From assembly GCA_020637775.1 (NCBI GenBank), contig JACKJV010000006.1, forward strand, positions 166,376 to 230,375: DNA of 64,000 nucleotides, in the 5' to 3' direction. The notes under the pieces are model-generated. The model ran no database searches, was not told where the DNA came from, and was given only the letters and a program-made list of their open reading frames with translations. Below, in pieces: positions 8,913 through 17,270 of the stretch. Positions within the stretch are counted from its first letter, which is position 1. Each line of letters starts with the position of its first letter. A program made the position numbers and the translations under genes. The DNA is from Brucellaceae bacterium (GTDB lineage: Bacteria; Pseudomonadota; Alphaproteobacteria; Rhizobiales; Rhizobiaceae).

Positions 8913-10042
8913 TCGACGATCTCCCAGTCCGCGCCATTGAAACGCAAAAGCCGGTAGGGGTTCTGTGCGCGGTCGCCCGTGGCATTGAAAGCCAGCGTGC
9001 CGGCGGGGGTCTCGAAGGTGCGGCCATCGAGGCGTTCATGCCAGCCCTGCGCGGTTTCAGGCGCGCCGTTTCCGATGGCCTGCAGCGCGATGGAGGCGGC
9101 GATGAAGCCCGGCGTGACATAGCCTTCGGCGACGATGCCTCCGGCGGCCAGGCTCGCGCGGATGCCGTCCGGCAACGCATCGTTGGGGTCGGGCATGGCG
9201 ACCGCCAGCGTGCCCGGGGGCAGGCGGATATCGGATGTGTCGCGGACCAGTGCCTCGCCGCCCGCCAATGTCATGGGCGCGTCCAGTTCCGCCAGGTCGC
9301 GCGCCAGGATGGCGGCGTCCTGCCGGTCGCCGCCTATAAAGACATGGGTGGCGCCGGTTCGTTTCAGCCGGCCCGCAAGGCCGATCTGGTTGGGCAATTG
9401 CGGGCGGAACGTATCGATGAAAACCGGTTCGAGGCCGGCCAGTTCCGCCTGGAGGCGCACGGTTTCGGCCAGCTCGCGGGCCAGGATGGTGCCATCGTCC
9501 ACGATGGCGAAGAACTCGGCGCGCCAGCGCCGCGGAATGATGTTTCCTGCGGCGGTGCGTTCGGCGTCGGCACGCGGTGCGGTGCGCCAGATCAGCCAGC
9601 CGGTCTTCTCGCGGCTGTCGGTCAGCGCATCGGTGCGCACACCGGGTGTGACGACAGGAATGTTGGCCTGTGTGAGCAGCGGCAAGGCGGCTTCCAGCGC
9701 CTCGGTACACATGAAACCCACCACGATCGCCGCACCTTCGGAAATCATGTTGCGCGCGGCCGCCTCGCCGCCTTCGGCCGAACAGGCGGTGTCGGCGGCG
9801 ATGATGGTGTGACCGGCGGCGGCGGCGGCGCGCACACCCGCCTCCATCTGCCGCCCGAGGCGTTCGGCGAAGCCGGACAGAGGCGCGGCAAAGCCGATCG
9901 TCGCAGCGTTCGCGCGTGCCGGCAGACCGCATGCGGCCACCAGGGCGAGGGCGAGGGCTATATATCCACGGCGCAACAGCACTTTGCGGCTCCAGAAGGG
10001 GCTTTCCGGCTCACCGTTATCGCCCAGGGCGGGTTGGCGCAA
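8909..10042 (-). CDS. Periplasmic leucine-type (type I) ABC substrate-binding protein
   Basis: About 377 residues from the first possible start. A basic stretch, then a hydrophobic signal segment (YIALALALVAACGLPARANA) points to secretion; a start nearer residue 20 is possible. The mature part has the LivJ-type fold: TIGFAAPLSGFAERLGRQME, IVVGFMCTEALEAALPLL, IPVVTPGVRTDALTD and the second-lobe EPVFIDTFRP. No permease or ATPase gene is adjacent, so it is either an orphan binding protein or a sensor-type protein. It is co-transcribed with the P1 peptidase. The ligand is unknown. Confidence 0.8.
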   Translation of the reverse strand: MRQPALGDNGEPESPFWSRKVLLRRGYIALALALVAACGLPARANAATIGFAAPLSGFAERLGRQMEAGVRAAAAAGHTIIAADTACSAEGGEAAARNMISEGAAIVVGFMCTEALEAALPLLTQANIPVVTPGVRTDALTDSREKTGWLIWRTAPRADAERTAAGNIIPRRWRAEFFAIVDDGTILARELAETVRLQAELAGLEPVFIDTFRPQLPNQIGLAGRLKRTGATHVFIGGDRQDAAILARDLAELDAPMTLAGGEALVRDTSDIRLPPGTLAVAMPDPNDALPDGIRASLAAGGIVAEGYVTPGFIAASIALQAIGNGAPETAQGWHERLDGRTFETPAGTLAFNATGDRAQNPYRLLRFNGADWEIVE

Positions 10043-10141
10043 CCGGTTTGCCTTGCATGAACCGACACTGCGCCTATATAGCCGGGTTTATCCGGGCGGT
10101 TCGGCCGCTCTCATGTACCAGTTCCGGGCGGGTTTCTTTCC

Positions 10142-10633
10142 TTGTTGCATCCAAAGCCAGTTGACGGTCAGGCCTATCGCGACGCCATGGCGCGATTTGC
10201 CGGCCAGGTTCACCTCATCACCAGCGACGGCCCGGCCGGGCGGCGCGGAACCACCGTGATCGCCGCCTGTTCGGTCTCCGACGATCCGCCCACGGTGCTG
10301 GTCTGCCTGAACCGCCACAACCCCAACAACCAGACGATCTTCGACAATGGCGTGTTCGCGCTCAACACCCTGGCGCAGCCGCATCAGGCGCTGTCGCAGG
10401 CCTTTGCCGGACTGGGCGGCATGAACCAGGACGAGCGCTTCTCGCTTGGCGAATGGAGCACACTTTCCACCGGTTCGCCGGTGCTGAAAGGTGCGATGGC
10501 GGTCTTCGACTGCGTCGTCGAGGAAGCGCGCGACTTCGCGACCCATCGTGTCCTTTTTGGCAAGGTGACAGGCCTTGCAACGGGCGATAGTCTCGATCCG
10601 CTCATCTATTTCAACAGGTCGTACCGCGCCTGA
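10142..10633 (+). CDS. Flavin reductase domain protein (HpaC/RutF-like)
   Basis: About 163 residues of the NAD(P)H:flavin oxidoreductase-like split-barrel family, which supplies reduced FMN or FAD to a monooxygenase. The core reads YRDAMARFAGQVHLITSDG, GTTVIAACSVSDDPPTVLVC, then FALNTL and a C-terminal HRVLFGKVTGLATG. The start is a TTG at 10142, because an in-frame stop lies at 10079-10081 and the family usually begins about 15 residues before AMARFAG; the ATG at 10187 would truncate it. It is 34 bp ahead of the coxD-like gene and may be in that operon, although no partner oxygenase is present. Confidence 0.8.
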   Translation: MLHPKPVDGQAYRDAMARFAGQVHLITSDGPAGRRGTTVIAACSVSDDPPTVLVCLNRHNPNNQTIFDNGVFALNTLAQPHQALSQAFAGLGGMNQDERFSLGEWSTLSTGSPVLKGAMAVFDCVVEEARDFATHRVLFGKVTGLATGDSLDPLIYFNRSYRA

Positions 10634-10667
10634 TGCGCTTGCGGCCGAACCCCCTGGGAGGAGGGTC

Positions 10668-11588
10668 ATGAAGGCGCCCACGCAGCCACAATCCATCGAC
10701 GAAACGCTGGACCTGCTCCAGAGCCAGAACTACGTGGCCGACCGCGCGCTGGCGACCGTGCTGTTTCTCGCCCTGCGCATGAAGCGGCCGCTTTTCCTGG
10801 AAGGCGAGGCGGGCGTCGGCAAGACCGAGATCGCCAAGGTTCTGGCCGGCGCGCTGGGACGCGATCTCATCCGGCTGCAATGCTATGAAGGGCTCGACGT
10901 CTCCTCGGCGGTCTATGAGTGGAACTATGCCGCCCAGATGATCGAAATCCGGATGGACGAAGCGGCGGGCGAAACCGACCGCGACGCGATGGAGAAGAAC
11001 GTCTTCTCCGAAAAGCACCTGATCCGCCGGCCGGTGCTGCAGGCGCTGGAGCAGGGCATCAACGGCGCGCCGGTTTTCCTGATCGACGAACTGGACCGCA
11101 CCGACGAGGCCTTCGAGGCCTTCCTGCTGGAAATCCTGTCGGACTACCAGGTCACCGTGCCGGAACTGGGCACGATCAAGGCCGCCGAACCGCCCATCGT
11201 CATCATCACGACCAACCGCACACGCGAGATCCACGATGCGCTGAAGCGGCGCTGCCTCTATCATTGGGTCGATTATCCGACAGCCGAGCGGGAACTGGAA
11301 ATCGTCGCCCGCAAGGCGCCCGGCGCCAACCAGCGGCTTTCGGCCGAGGTGGTCGCCTTCATCCAGAAGCTGCGCGAGATGGACCTGTTCAAGGTGCCGG
11401 GCGTGGCGGAGACCATCGACTGGGCCTCGGCGCTGACCGAGCTGGACAAGGTGGCGCTCGACCCGGAAACGGTGTCCGATACGATCGGGGTTCTCCTGAA
11501 ATACCAGGACGACATCGCGCGCATCCAGCAGGGCGAAGGCCATCGCATCCTCAAGGAGGTCAAGCAGGAACTTTCCAGCGCGGAATGA
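10668..11588 (+). CDS. MoxR/CoxD-type AAA+ ATPase
   Basis: A 306-residue AAA+ chaperone of the MoxR family, CoxD-like. In Oligotropha, CoxD helps build the Cu-S-Mo centre of CO dehydrogenase. Walker A is GEAGVGKT at 46-53, Walker B is FLIDELDR at 137-144, and sensor-1 is IVIITTNRTREIHDALKRRC. GGAGGAGG precedes the ATG. The next gene, 4 bp downstream, encodes a VWA-domain partner, the classical MoxR-VWA pair, and XdhC-type genes follow. The target enzyme is likely a molybdenum hydroxylase. The nearest candidate in the window is at 41.9-45.6 kb. Confidence 0.92.
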   Translation: MKAPTQPQSIDETLDLLQSQNYVADRALATVLFLALRMKRPLFLEGEAGVGKTEIAKVLAGALGRDLIRLQCYEGLDVSSAVYEWNYAAQMIEIRMDEAAGETDRDAMEKNVFSEKHLIRRPVLQALEQGINGAPVFLIDELDRTDEAFEAFLLEILSDYQVTVPELGTIKAAEPPIVIITTNRTREIHDALKRRCLYHWVDYPTAERELEIVARKAPGANQRLSAEVVAFIQKLREMDLFKVPGVAETIDWASALTELDKVALDPETVSDTIGVLLKYQDDIARIQQGEGHRILKEVKQELSSAE

Positions 11589-11592
11589 TGCC

Positions 11593-12855
11593 ATGAGCGA
11601 AGCCCCCGCCGAGAAGAGACTGCCGAATGCCGCCAAGCCGGACGGGCGGATCGCCGACAATATCGTCTATTTCGCGCGCACGCTGCGCAAGGCCGGCATG
11701 CGCGTCGGCCCGGCCTCCATCGTGGAGGCCATCGCCGCGGTGGAGGCGGCGGGCATCGGTTCGCGCGATGATTTCTACTGGACGCTGCATGCGGTCTTCG
11801 TGAAGCGGCGTGAGGACCGGCCGGTTTTCGACGAGGCATTCCGGCTCTACTGGCGCTCGCGCGAGCTGATCGAGAAGATGATCGCGATGTTCTCGCCGCA
11901 GGCGGCGCCCAACCGTGAGCCGGAAAAGCAGCGACCGGGCGAAAGCCGCGTTTCGCAGGCCATGTTCGAAGGCCGCGAGAAGGACCGTCCGTTGCAGGAG
12001 CAGCCGGAAATCGAGGTGGATGCCCGTTTCACCTTTTCAGGCAACGAGGTGCTGCGCCAGAAGGACTTTGCCCAGATGACGGCAAAGGAACTGGATGAGG
12101 CACGCCAGGCGCTGATGACGCTGCACATGCCCTTCGACATGGTCAAGACGCGGCGCTTCCGGCCCGATGCGCGGGGACGGCGGCACGATCCGCGGGCGAC
12201 CATGCGCGCGGCCATGCGCACGGGCGGGGATTTCATCCTGCCGAAGTTCCGCTCGCCGCGGGAGGTGCATCCGCCGCTGGTGGTGCTGGCCGACATTTCC
12301 GGCTCGATGAGCCAGTACACGCGCATCTTCCTGCATTTCATGCATGCGCTGACAGCCAGGCGGCGCAAGGTACACACCTTCGTTTTCGGGACCCGCCTGA
12401 CCAACCTGACACGCTCGATGCGCTATCGCGATCCTGACGAGGCGCTGGCGGAATGTTCCGATCTGGTGAAGGACTGGTCCGGCGGTACCCGGATCGGCGA
12501 GGCGCTGCACACGTTCAACCGGCTGTGGTCGCGCCGGGTGCTTTCGCAGGGCGCGGTGGTCCTGCTGATCACCGACGGGCTGGAGCGCGACGAGATCGGC
12601 AGCCTGGAAACGGAGATGGAGCGGCTGCACAAGTCGTGCCGCCGGCTGGTCTGGCTCAACCCGCTGCTGCGCTTCGACGGGTTCGAGGCGCGCGCGCGCG
12701 GCGTGAAGGCCATGCTTCCGCATGTTGACGAATTCCGCGCGGTGCACAACCTTGAAGCCCTTGGCGATCTCGTGGCCAGCCTCGGGTCGGCAGGGACGCG
12801 CGATGCCGATCCGCGGCGCTGGCTCCAGGCAGTGGAGCAGGTGGCTGCGGGATAG
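11593..12855 (+). CDS. CoxE-like VWA domain protein
   Basis: A 420-residue cytoplasmic protein of the CoxE/VWA-containing family, partner of the upstream MoxR ATPase. The first ~220 residues are charged and helical. The VWA domain begins with VVLADISGSMSQYTR, where DISGSM at 234-239 gives the metal-ion adhesion motif. GGTRIGEALHTF and LITDGLERDE complete it. It is 4 bp from the ATPase stop. The pair is expected to remodel or load cofactor into a Mo/Cu or Mo hydroxylase; this role is known for CoxD/CoxE and inferred here. Confidence 0.9.
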   Translation: MSEAPAEKRLPNAAKPDGRIADNIVYFARTLRKAGMRVGPASIVEAIAAVEAAGIGSRDDFYWTLHAVFVKRREDRPVFDEAFRLYWRSRELIEKMIAMFSPQAAPNREPEKQRPGESRVSQAMFEGREKDRPLQEQPEIEVDARFTFSGNEVLRQKDFAQMTAKELDEARQALMTLHMPFDMVKTRRFRPDARGRRHDPRATMRAAMRTGGDFILPKFRSPREVHPPLVVLADISGSMSQYTRIFLHFMHALTARRRKVHTFVFGTRLTNLTRSMRYRDPDEALAECSDLVKDWSGGTRIGEALHTFNRLWSRRVLSQGAVVLLITDGLERDEIGSLETEMERLHKSCRRLVWLNPLLRFDGFEARARGVKAMLPHVDEFRAVHNLEALGDLVASLGSAGTRDADPRRWLQAVEQVAAG

Positions 12856-12874
12856 GGCCGGGGAGGGCCTCCTG

Positions 12875-13213
12875 ATGAGCGAAACGACGGTACTGGACGA
12901 AGCCCGCGATCCGCTGATCATCGCGGAAAACTGGATGAAGGACGGCAAGGCCGTGGCCATTGCCACGGTGATGGAAACATGGGGTTCGGCGCCGCGCCCC
13001 GTCGGCAGCCATCTCGTCATCAACGAGGATGCCGATTTCGAGGGATCGGTGTCCGGGGGCTGCGTTGAAGGGGCGGTTGTCGCCGAGGCGATGGACATCC
13101 TTGAGAGCGGCGAGCCGCGCATGCTGGAATTCGGCGTGGCCGACGAGACGGCCTGGCGGGTGGGCCTTTCCTGCGGCGGGCGCATCCGTGTTTATGTGGA
13201 ACGGCTGGGCTGA
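12875..13213 (+). CDS. XdhC/CoxI-type protein, N-terminal domain only
   Basis: A 112-residue protein equal to the XdhC/CoxI N-terminal domain. It has AVAIATVMETWGSAPRPVGSH, then DFEGSVSGGCVEGAV and RVGLSCGGRIRVYVE. The Cys residues in SGGC and SCGG are those conserved in XdhC, which binds molybdenum cofactor and passes the sulfurated form to xanthine-dehydrogenase-type enzymes. A canonical XdhC also has a C-terminal Rossmann domain; here that domain is the next gene, 6 bp on, so the protein is split in two. GGGAGGG precedes the ATG at 12875. Confidence 0.88.
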   Translation: MSETTVLDEARDPLIIAENWMKDGKAVAIATVMETWGSAPRPVGSHLVINEDADFEGSVSGGCVEGAVVAEAMDILESGEPRMLEFGVADETAWRVGLSCGGRIRVYVERLG

Positions 13214-13219
13214 CGCATC

Positions 13220-13936
13220 ATGGATCCGTTGAACCTGAAGAAACTGAATGCCGCGCGGCGGGCCCGGCAGGCCGTGGCGCTGGTGACGTCGATCGCCGAC
13301 GGGCGCGACCGGATCGTGCATGAGGGCGATCCGGTGGGCGGTGAACTCGGCGAGGCCCTGGCCAGGGCCTTCCGGTCGGGGAAATCGGGCATGGTGACGG
13401 CCGACGGGGCGGAATTCTTCATCAACGTCCATCTGCCACCGGCGCGCATCGTGGTGATTGGTGCCGTCCATATCTCGCAGGCGCTGGCCCCCATGGCGAA
13501 GATCGCCGGTTTCGACATCGAGATCATCGACCCGCGTACCGCCTTTGCCAGCCCGGAGCGCTTCGAGGGCGTGACGCTGCATGCCGACTGGCCGCAGAAC
13601 GTGCTGCCGGAGCGGCCGTTCGACGCCTGGACGGCAGTGGCGGCTGTGACGCACGATCCCAAGATCGACGATCCGGCGCTGGAAGCGGCCCTGAAGGCCG
13701 ATTGCTTCTATATCGGTGCGCTCGGCAGCCGGAAGACGCATGCCCGGCGTGTCGAACGGCTGACGCAGGGCGGTTTCCCGGAAGAACAGATCAACCGGAT
13801 CGCCGCACCCATCGGACTCGATATCGGGGCAGCCAGTCCGGCGGAAATCGCGGTTGCCGTCCTTGCCCAGATCATCCGCGCGCTGCGGACCAGGGGACTG
13901 GCCGCGCCGCGTGCGCCCAAGGGGGAAGCGGCGTGA
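13220..13936 (+). CDS. XdhC/CoxI-type protein, Rossmann-domain half
   Basis: A 238-residue protein carrying the C-terminal half of an XdhC family member. It has ARIVVIGAVHISQALAPMAKIAGF (dinucleotide-type loop), IIDPRTAFASPERF, then AAVTHDPKIDDPALEAAL and FYIGALGSRKTHARR, all typical of the XdhC Rossmann domain. The first ~70 residues resemble a degenerate N-terminal domain. It presumably pairs with the 112-residue upstream protein. The last bases overlap the following gene (GTGA at 13933-13936), indicating coupled translation. Confidence 0.88.
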   Translation: MDPLNLKKLNAARRARQAVALVTSIADGRDRIVHEGDPVGGELGEALARAFRSGKSGMVTADGAEFFINVHLPPARIVVIGAVHISQALAPMAKIAGFDIEIIDPRTAFASPERFEGVTLHADWPQNVLPERPFDAWTAVAAVTHDPKIDDPALEAALKADCFYIGALGSRKTHARRVERLTQGGFPEEQINRIAAPIGLDIGAASPAEIAVAVLAQIIRALRTRGLAAPRAPKGEAA

Positions 13937-15549
13937 AGTTCGGTCCGCTTGCCGTCGCGCAGGCCCGGGGCGCGGTGCTGGCTCATGGCATTCAGGCCGG
14001 TGACAAGCGGCTGCGCAAGGGCACGGTCATCGATGCGGAAATCCAGGCGGTGCTGACGCGGGCGGGGATCGGAACCGTGATCGCCGCTCAACTTGCCGCC
14101 GGCGACACCGGAGAGGACGAAGCGGCTGCCCGCCTCGCCGGCGCCTTGCGCATCGGCGGCTGCACGCCGCGCCCGCCTGCAACAGGCCGGGTGAACATCC
14201 ATGCCGACCATGACGGTGTCTTCACCGTCTCCCGTGCGCTGGTGGACGCGATCAACCGGATCGACCCGGCCATCACGCTCGCCACCGTTCCCGACCATGC
14301 AGCCGTTCGTGAAGGCCAGATGGTGGCGACGGTGAAGATGATTCCGTTCGCGGTTTCCCGGCAGCATCTGGAAGCGGCGGAAGCCGTTGCATCCGGTGAA
14401 AGCGTCTTCTCCGTTCACGGCTACACGCCGCGTCTTGCGGGCCTGGTCCAGACGGAACTGCCGACGGTCAAGACGTCGGTGCTTGCCAAGACGGCTGGCC
14501 TGACGGCGGGCCGGCTGGCACGCTCCGGCTCGCGTCTGGGCCGTGAATTGCGTTGTGCGCACGATGCCGGAGCGGTCGCGCAGGCGCTCGGCGACCTGAA
14601 GCGCGACCATGACCTTCTCATCGTCTTCGGGGCTTCGGCGATGGCCGATTTCGACGACGTCATTCCCGCAGCAATCCGCATGGCGGGCGGGCGTGTGGAG
14701 CGGGCCGGGATGCCGGTCGATCCCGGCAACCTGCTGGTTCTGGGCTGGATCGGCGATACGCCGGTCATCGGCGCACCGGGCTGTGCGCGCAGTCCGAAGG
14801 AAAATGGCTTCGACTGGGTGCTCGACCGGCTGATGGCCGGCCTGCCGGTGACCGACCGGATCATTGCCGGGATGGGTGTCGGGGGGCTGCTGATGGAAAT
14901 TGCCAGCCGACCGCAGCCGCGCGAGCGCGCGCGTTCGCCGGAGGTGCCGGCGATTGACGGAGTCGTGCTCGCCGCCGGCCAGTCGCGGCGCATGGGGCCA
15001 TCCAACAAGCTGCTTTCGGTCTTCGATGGGGAGCCCCTGATCCGGCGCACCGTGCGGGCGGCCCTTGAATCGGGCGCGTTGCGCAGCGTGAGCGTTGTCA
15101 CCGGCCACGAGGCGGAACGCATCGCGGCGGCGCTGGAAGGGCTGGATGTCCGCATCGTGCACAATCGCGACCACGCAACGGGCATGGCGTCATCGCTGAA
15201 AGCCGGGCTGGCCGGGCGGGCGCAGGACGATGCAAGCGTCATGATCCTGCTGGGCGACATGCCGGGGATCGGGCCGGCGGAAATCCGTGCGCTTGCGAAG
15301 GCGCATGATGGCGGGCAGGTGGTTCGCGCCGCCCATGGCGGACAGCGCGGCAATCCGGTCATCCTGCCGGCGCGGGTGGTGGCGCGTGTGCCGCTGCTGG
15401 AAGGCGATACCGGCGCGCGGCACCTGATCGAGGCTTACGGACTGGAGGTGAGGGACGTGGATCTGGGCGCGGCGGCACTGACGGATGTCGATACGCCGGA
15501 AGCACTGGCGGCCGCCGGTGGTGTTCAATCCACGATTTCTGTTAAATGA
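13933..15549 (+). CDS. Molybdopterin-binding / MobA-like nucleotidyltransferase fusion (MocA-like)
   Basis: A 538-residue two-domain protein. Residues ~1-325 resemble the MoeA/MogA-type molybdopterin-binding fold: KFGPLAVAQARGAVLAH, DLLIVFGASAMADFDDVIP and PVIGAPGCARSPKENGFDW. Residues ~343-538 form a nucleotidyltransferase with LAAGQSRRMG at 346-355 followed by Lys359, and ILLGDMPGI. This matches MocA/MobA enzymes that make CMP or GMP forms of molybdopterin. CTP versus GTP choice cannot be read reliably. The GTG start overlaps the previous stop. It closes the maturation operon and fits an XDH-family enzyme that uses the cytosine dinucleotide cofactor. Confidence 0.87.
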   Translation: MKFGPLAVAQARGAVLAHGIQAGDKRLRKGTVIDAEIQAVLTRAGIGTVIAAQLAAGDTGEDEAAARLAGALRIGGCTPRPPATGRVNIHADHDGVFTVSRALVDAINRIDPAITLATVPDHAAVREGQMVATVKMIPFAVSRQHLEAAEAVASGESVFSVHGYTPRLAGLVQTELPTVKTSVLAKTAGLTAGRLARSGSRLGRELRCAHDAGAVAQALGDLKRDHDLLIVFGASAMADFDDVIPAAIRMAGGRVERAGMPVDPGNLLVLGWIGDTPVIGAPGCARSPKENGFDWVLDRLMAGLPVTDRIIAGMGVGGLLMEIASRPQPRERARSPEVPAIDGVVLAAGQSRRMGPSNKLLSVFDGEPLIRRTVRAALESGALRSVSVVTGHEAERIAAALEGLDVRIVHNRDHATGMASSLKAGLAGRAQDDASVMILLGDMPGIGPAEIRALAKAHDGGQVVRAAHGGQRGNPVILPARVVARVPLLEGDTGARHLIEAYGLEVRDVDLGAAALTDVDTPEALAAAGGVQSTISVK

Positions 15550-15791
15550 ACTTTGGAAATACATTAACAAAACACAAAGCATAAAGTTCTTCTGGCTGCG
15601 TAAATCTTTTATTTACCATGAATTACAAGGCTTTGTTAAGCCTGCCGGCACTACGGCTTCGTGCAGGCAGGGTTACAGGTAAAGTGAAGACGTCCGGCGA
15701 CAAGCCGGGCCCGATTCATGGCGCCGACTCCTATGCCGTCAACAATCCCGGCATACCGGGATGCCCGCAAGGGCTGTCAAAGGAGTATAAA
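15550..15791 (+). promoter_or_regulatory. Long leader and promoter region of the pilin-like cluster
   Basis: 242 bp without a convincing gene. The left part (15550-15625) is markedly AT-rich against the surrounding GC-rich DNA and is the likely promoter. The right part contains possible RNA stems. One is GCCTGC/GCAGGC around 15645-15670. Another is a perfect TCCCGG-CATA-CCGGGA hairpin at 15746-15761. A strong AAAGGAG ribosome site lies at about 15779. No known riboswitch consensus was recognised. Confidence 0.45.
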
Positions 15792-16259
15792 ATGAAGTCT
15801 TTCCAGAAAATTCTCGTTGCTGCAGCGGTTCTGGCACCTGTCCAGTCTTTCGCGGCGTCCGGCGATGTTCCGTTCAACGGTACGATTGTCGATACCTGTG
15901 TCATCACGGTCGGCTCCGGCGGTACGATCACGCCGAATTCCGCCTATACCGTGTTGAGCTCGAAAGAGGCGGGCGGCACCTCGGGCCGGGCTGCGCTGCT
16001 GGTGACCGGCAATTCCTATTCGGTGACCGCCGAAGCGCCAACGGCCTGGTCGACGGCGCCTGCTTCCGCTTCGTCGGCGACGTTCGCCTCCGAATATGAC
16101 CTGTCGGGCGCGAACACGGCCGCCAATGTTACCGGGTCCACGGCGACGCGACTGGCCAACGGCACGACGAATGTCAATGTCGACCTGATCGCCACACTGC
16201 CGTCCGGAAACTACGAGGCCGGCAATTATCGCGCGGTCGTCGTGTTGCGCTGCGAGTAA
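15792..16259 (+). CDS. Secreted pilin-like / spore-coat-U-like protein
   Basis: 155 residues with a clear signal peptide (MKSFQKILVAAAVLAPVQSFA, cleaved before ASGD). The mature part is Ser/Thr/Ala-rich and predicted all-beta, with one Cys near the start (IVDTCVITV) and one at the extreme C-terminus (VVLRCE) that could form a disulfide. It ends in a strand pattern GNYEAGNYRAVVVLRCE. This resembles fimbrial or spore-coat-U type subunits seen in Rhizobiales, but no donor-strand motif can be proved by eye. The start at 15792 is set by AAAGGAG and the signal peptide; an in-frame ATG at 15618 has neither. It heads a three-gene cluster. Confidence 0.65.
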   Translation: MKSFQKILVAAAVLAPVQSFAASGDVPFNGTIVDTCVITVGSGGTITPNSAYTVLSSKEAGGTSGRAALLVTGNSYSVTAEAPTAWSTAPASASSATFASEYDLSGANTAANVTGSTATRLANGTTNVNVDLIATLPSGNYEAGNYRAVVVLRCE

Positions 16260-16304
16260 GCGTCTGACCGGGGCGAAGACGCCCGAACAGGATCGAGGAC
16301 AATC

Positions 16305-16697
16305 ATGACCACATCCAGACTGTTGACCGGCGTCTTCGCGCTGGCGCTGTTGCCGTGCGCGGCCGCAGCCCAATCCATGTCGCCGATGCGCGCCGAAGTT
16401 CAGAGTTTCACCGACTCCTTCGCTGTGCGTGTCTATCCGGCGAACCCTTACCAGCACCGGATCCGTATCGAGGTGAAGGTCTATGACCAGAACTTCAGGG
16501 AGATCGAGGGTGCGATAGCGTCGCCTTCCGTCTTCACCCTCGGTTCGCGGTTTGCCCGTCCGGTCACCGTGATGGTGCCGTTCGACGGCGAGGCGCAACG
16601 CAAGGTCCGGATCTGTACCGAATCCGTTCCTTTTCCGGGGCAGACCACAACCATCAAGGCACAAATATGCGGAAAATTTCTTGGCAAACGGCTTTGA
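16305..16697 (+). CDS. One-domain fimbrial-chaperone-like secreted protein
   Basis: 130 residues, signal peptide 1-22 (ending CAAAAQ). The mature ~108 residues look like the first Ig-like domain of a PapD-type pilus chaperone: SMSPMRAEVQSFTDSFAVRV, strands around IRIEVKVYDQNF, and a late VMVPFDGEAQRKVRICTES resembling the G1 strand region. The second chaperone domain is absent. Two Cys (RICTES, QICGK) could bond. It overlaps the next gene by 31 bp. Role is inferred: assembly or protection of the upstream pilin-like protein. The lack of an usher gene is notable. Confidence 0.6.
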   Translation: MTTSRLLTGVFALALLPCAAAAQSMSPMRAEVQSFTDSFAVRVYPANPYQHRIRIEVKVYDQNFREIEGAIASPSVFTLGSRFARPVTVMVPFDGEAQRKVRICTESVPFPGQTTTIKAQICGKFLGKRL

Positions 16698-17191
16698 CAA
16701 GCGCGGCCACGGGGCTGCTTGCGCTTTGCGTGCAGCCCGCATGGGCCGATGACGTCAATTACATCTCTCAGAACATCCAGGGCTTCAACCTGCCGGGTGT
16801 GCAGCTTCCGCAAGGGGCGGACGAGGTGCGCGCGGCGGACGGAACGACCTGCCGCTCGGCGGTGTCGGGAAATGGCGCCTATCTCGATGTCGGCGTCATC
16901 GGTACGCCGAAGTCGTCGGGGGCGGGCGGTTCCACGGCATCGGCCTATGGGCGGATCGTCATTCCGCTGAGCCGCAGCCCCAAGCGCCTCGACTGCTCGC
17001 AGCTCTATGCGCTGGAAGTGGAGCGGTTGAAGATGGAGCTTCGCCTGATGCAGATGGGCCTCGGCACCCAGGCGGCGGCAACCGATCCGGTCACCACTGC
17101 GTCGACGGAAGGCAAAGGTCGTTTGAACGGCAAGGCCGGGGGCGGCTCGTCGTGGGCCGATGAAGGCTGGACGACGAAGGGGCGGCAATGA
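16667..17191 (+). CDS. Secreted protein of unknown function, third gene of the pilin-like cluster
   Basis: 174 residues with a likely signal peptide (to QPAWA-DD, about residue 28). The mature N-terminus has VNYISQNIQGFNLPGVQLPQ. Then come a short domain with two Cys (TTCRSAVSG, RLDCSQLY), a helix rich in Glu/Met/Leu (YALEVERLKMELRLMQMG), and a disordered Gly/Ser/Lys tail. No family is recognised. It overlaps the chaperone-like gene by 31 bp and has AAGG 9 nt before its ATG, so the three genes are probably expressed together. It could be a tip, anchor or regulator of a surface structure. Confidence 0.6.
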   Translation: MRKISWQTALTSAATGLLALCVQPAWADDVNYISQNIQGFNLPGVQLPQGADEVRAADGTTCRSAVSGNGAYLDVGVIGTPKSSGAGGSTASAYGRIVIPLSRSPKRLDCSQLYALEVERLKMELRLMQMGLGTQAAATDPVTTASTEGKGRLNGKAGGGSSWADEGWTTKGRQ

Positions 17192-17270
17192 GTTCGGGAA
17201 TGGCGCTTGCAGCGGAAACAGCGGCGCGGGGGTGTTGCATCGGCAATCGCCTTTGGTTCAACATGCCGCC

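Noticed and set aside
15550..15791. A cyclic-di-GMP or other known riboswitch in the pilin-like leader
   Set aside because: Stems exist, but I could not match conserved core nucleotides of any class with confidence.
15618..15791. In-frame upstream start at 15618 for the pilin-like protein
   Set aside because: No ribosome site there; it would bury the clear signal peptide that starts at 15792 behind AAAGGAG.
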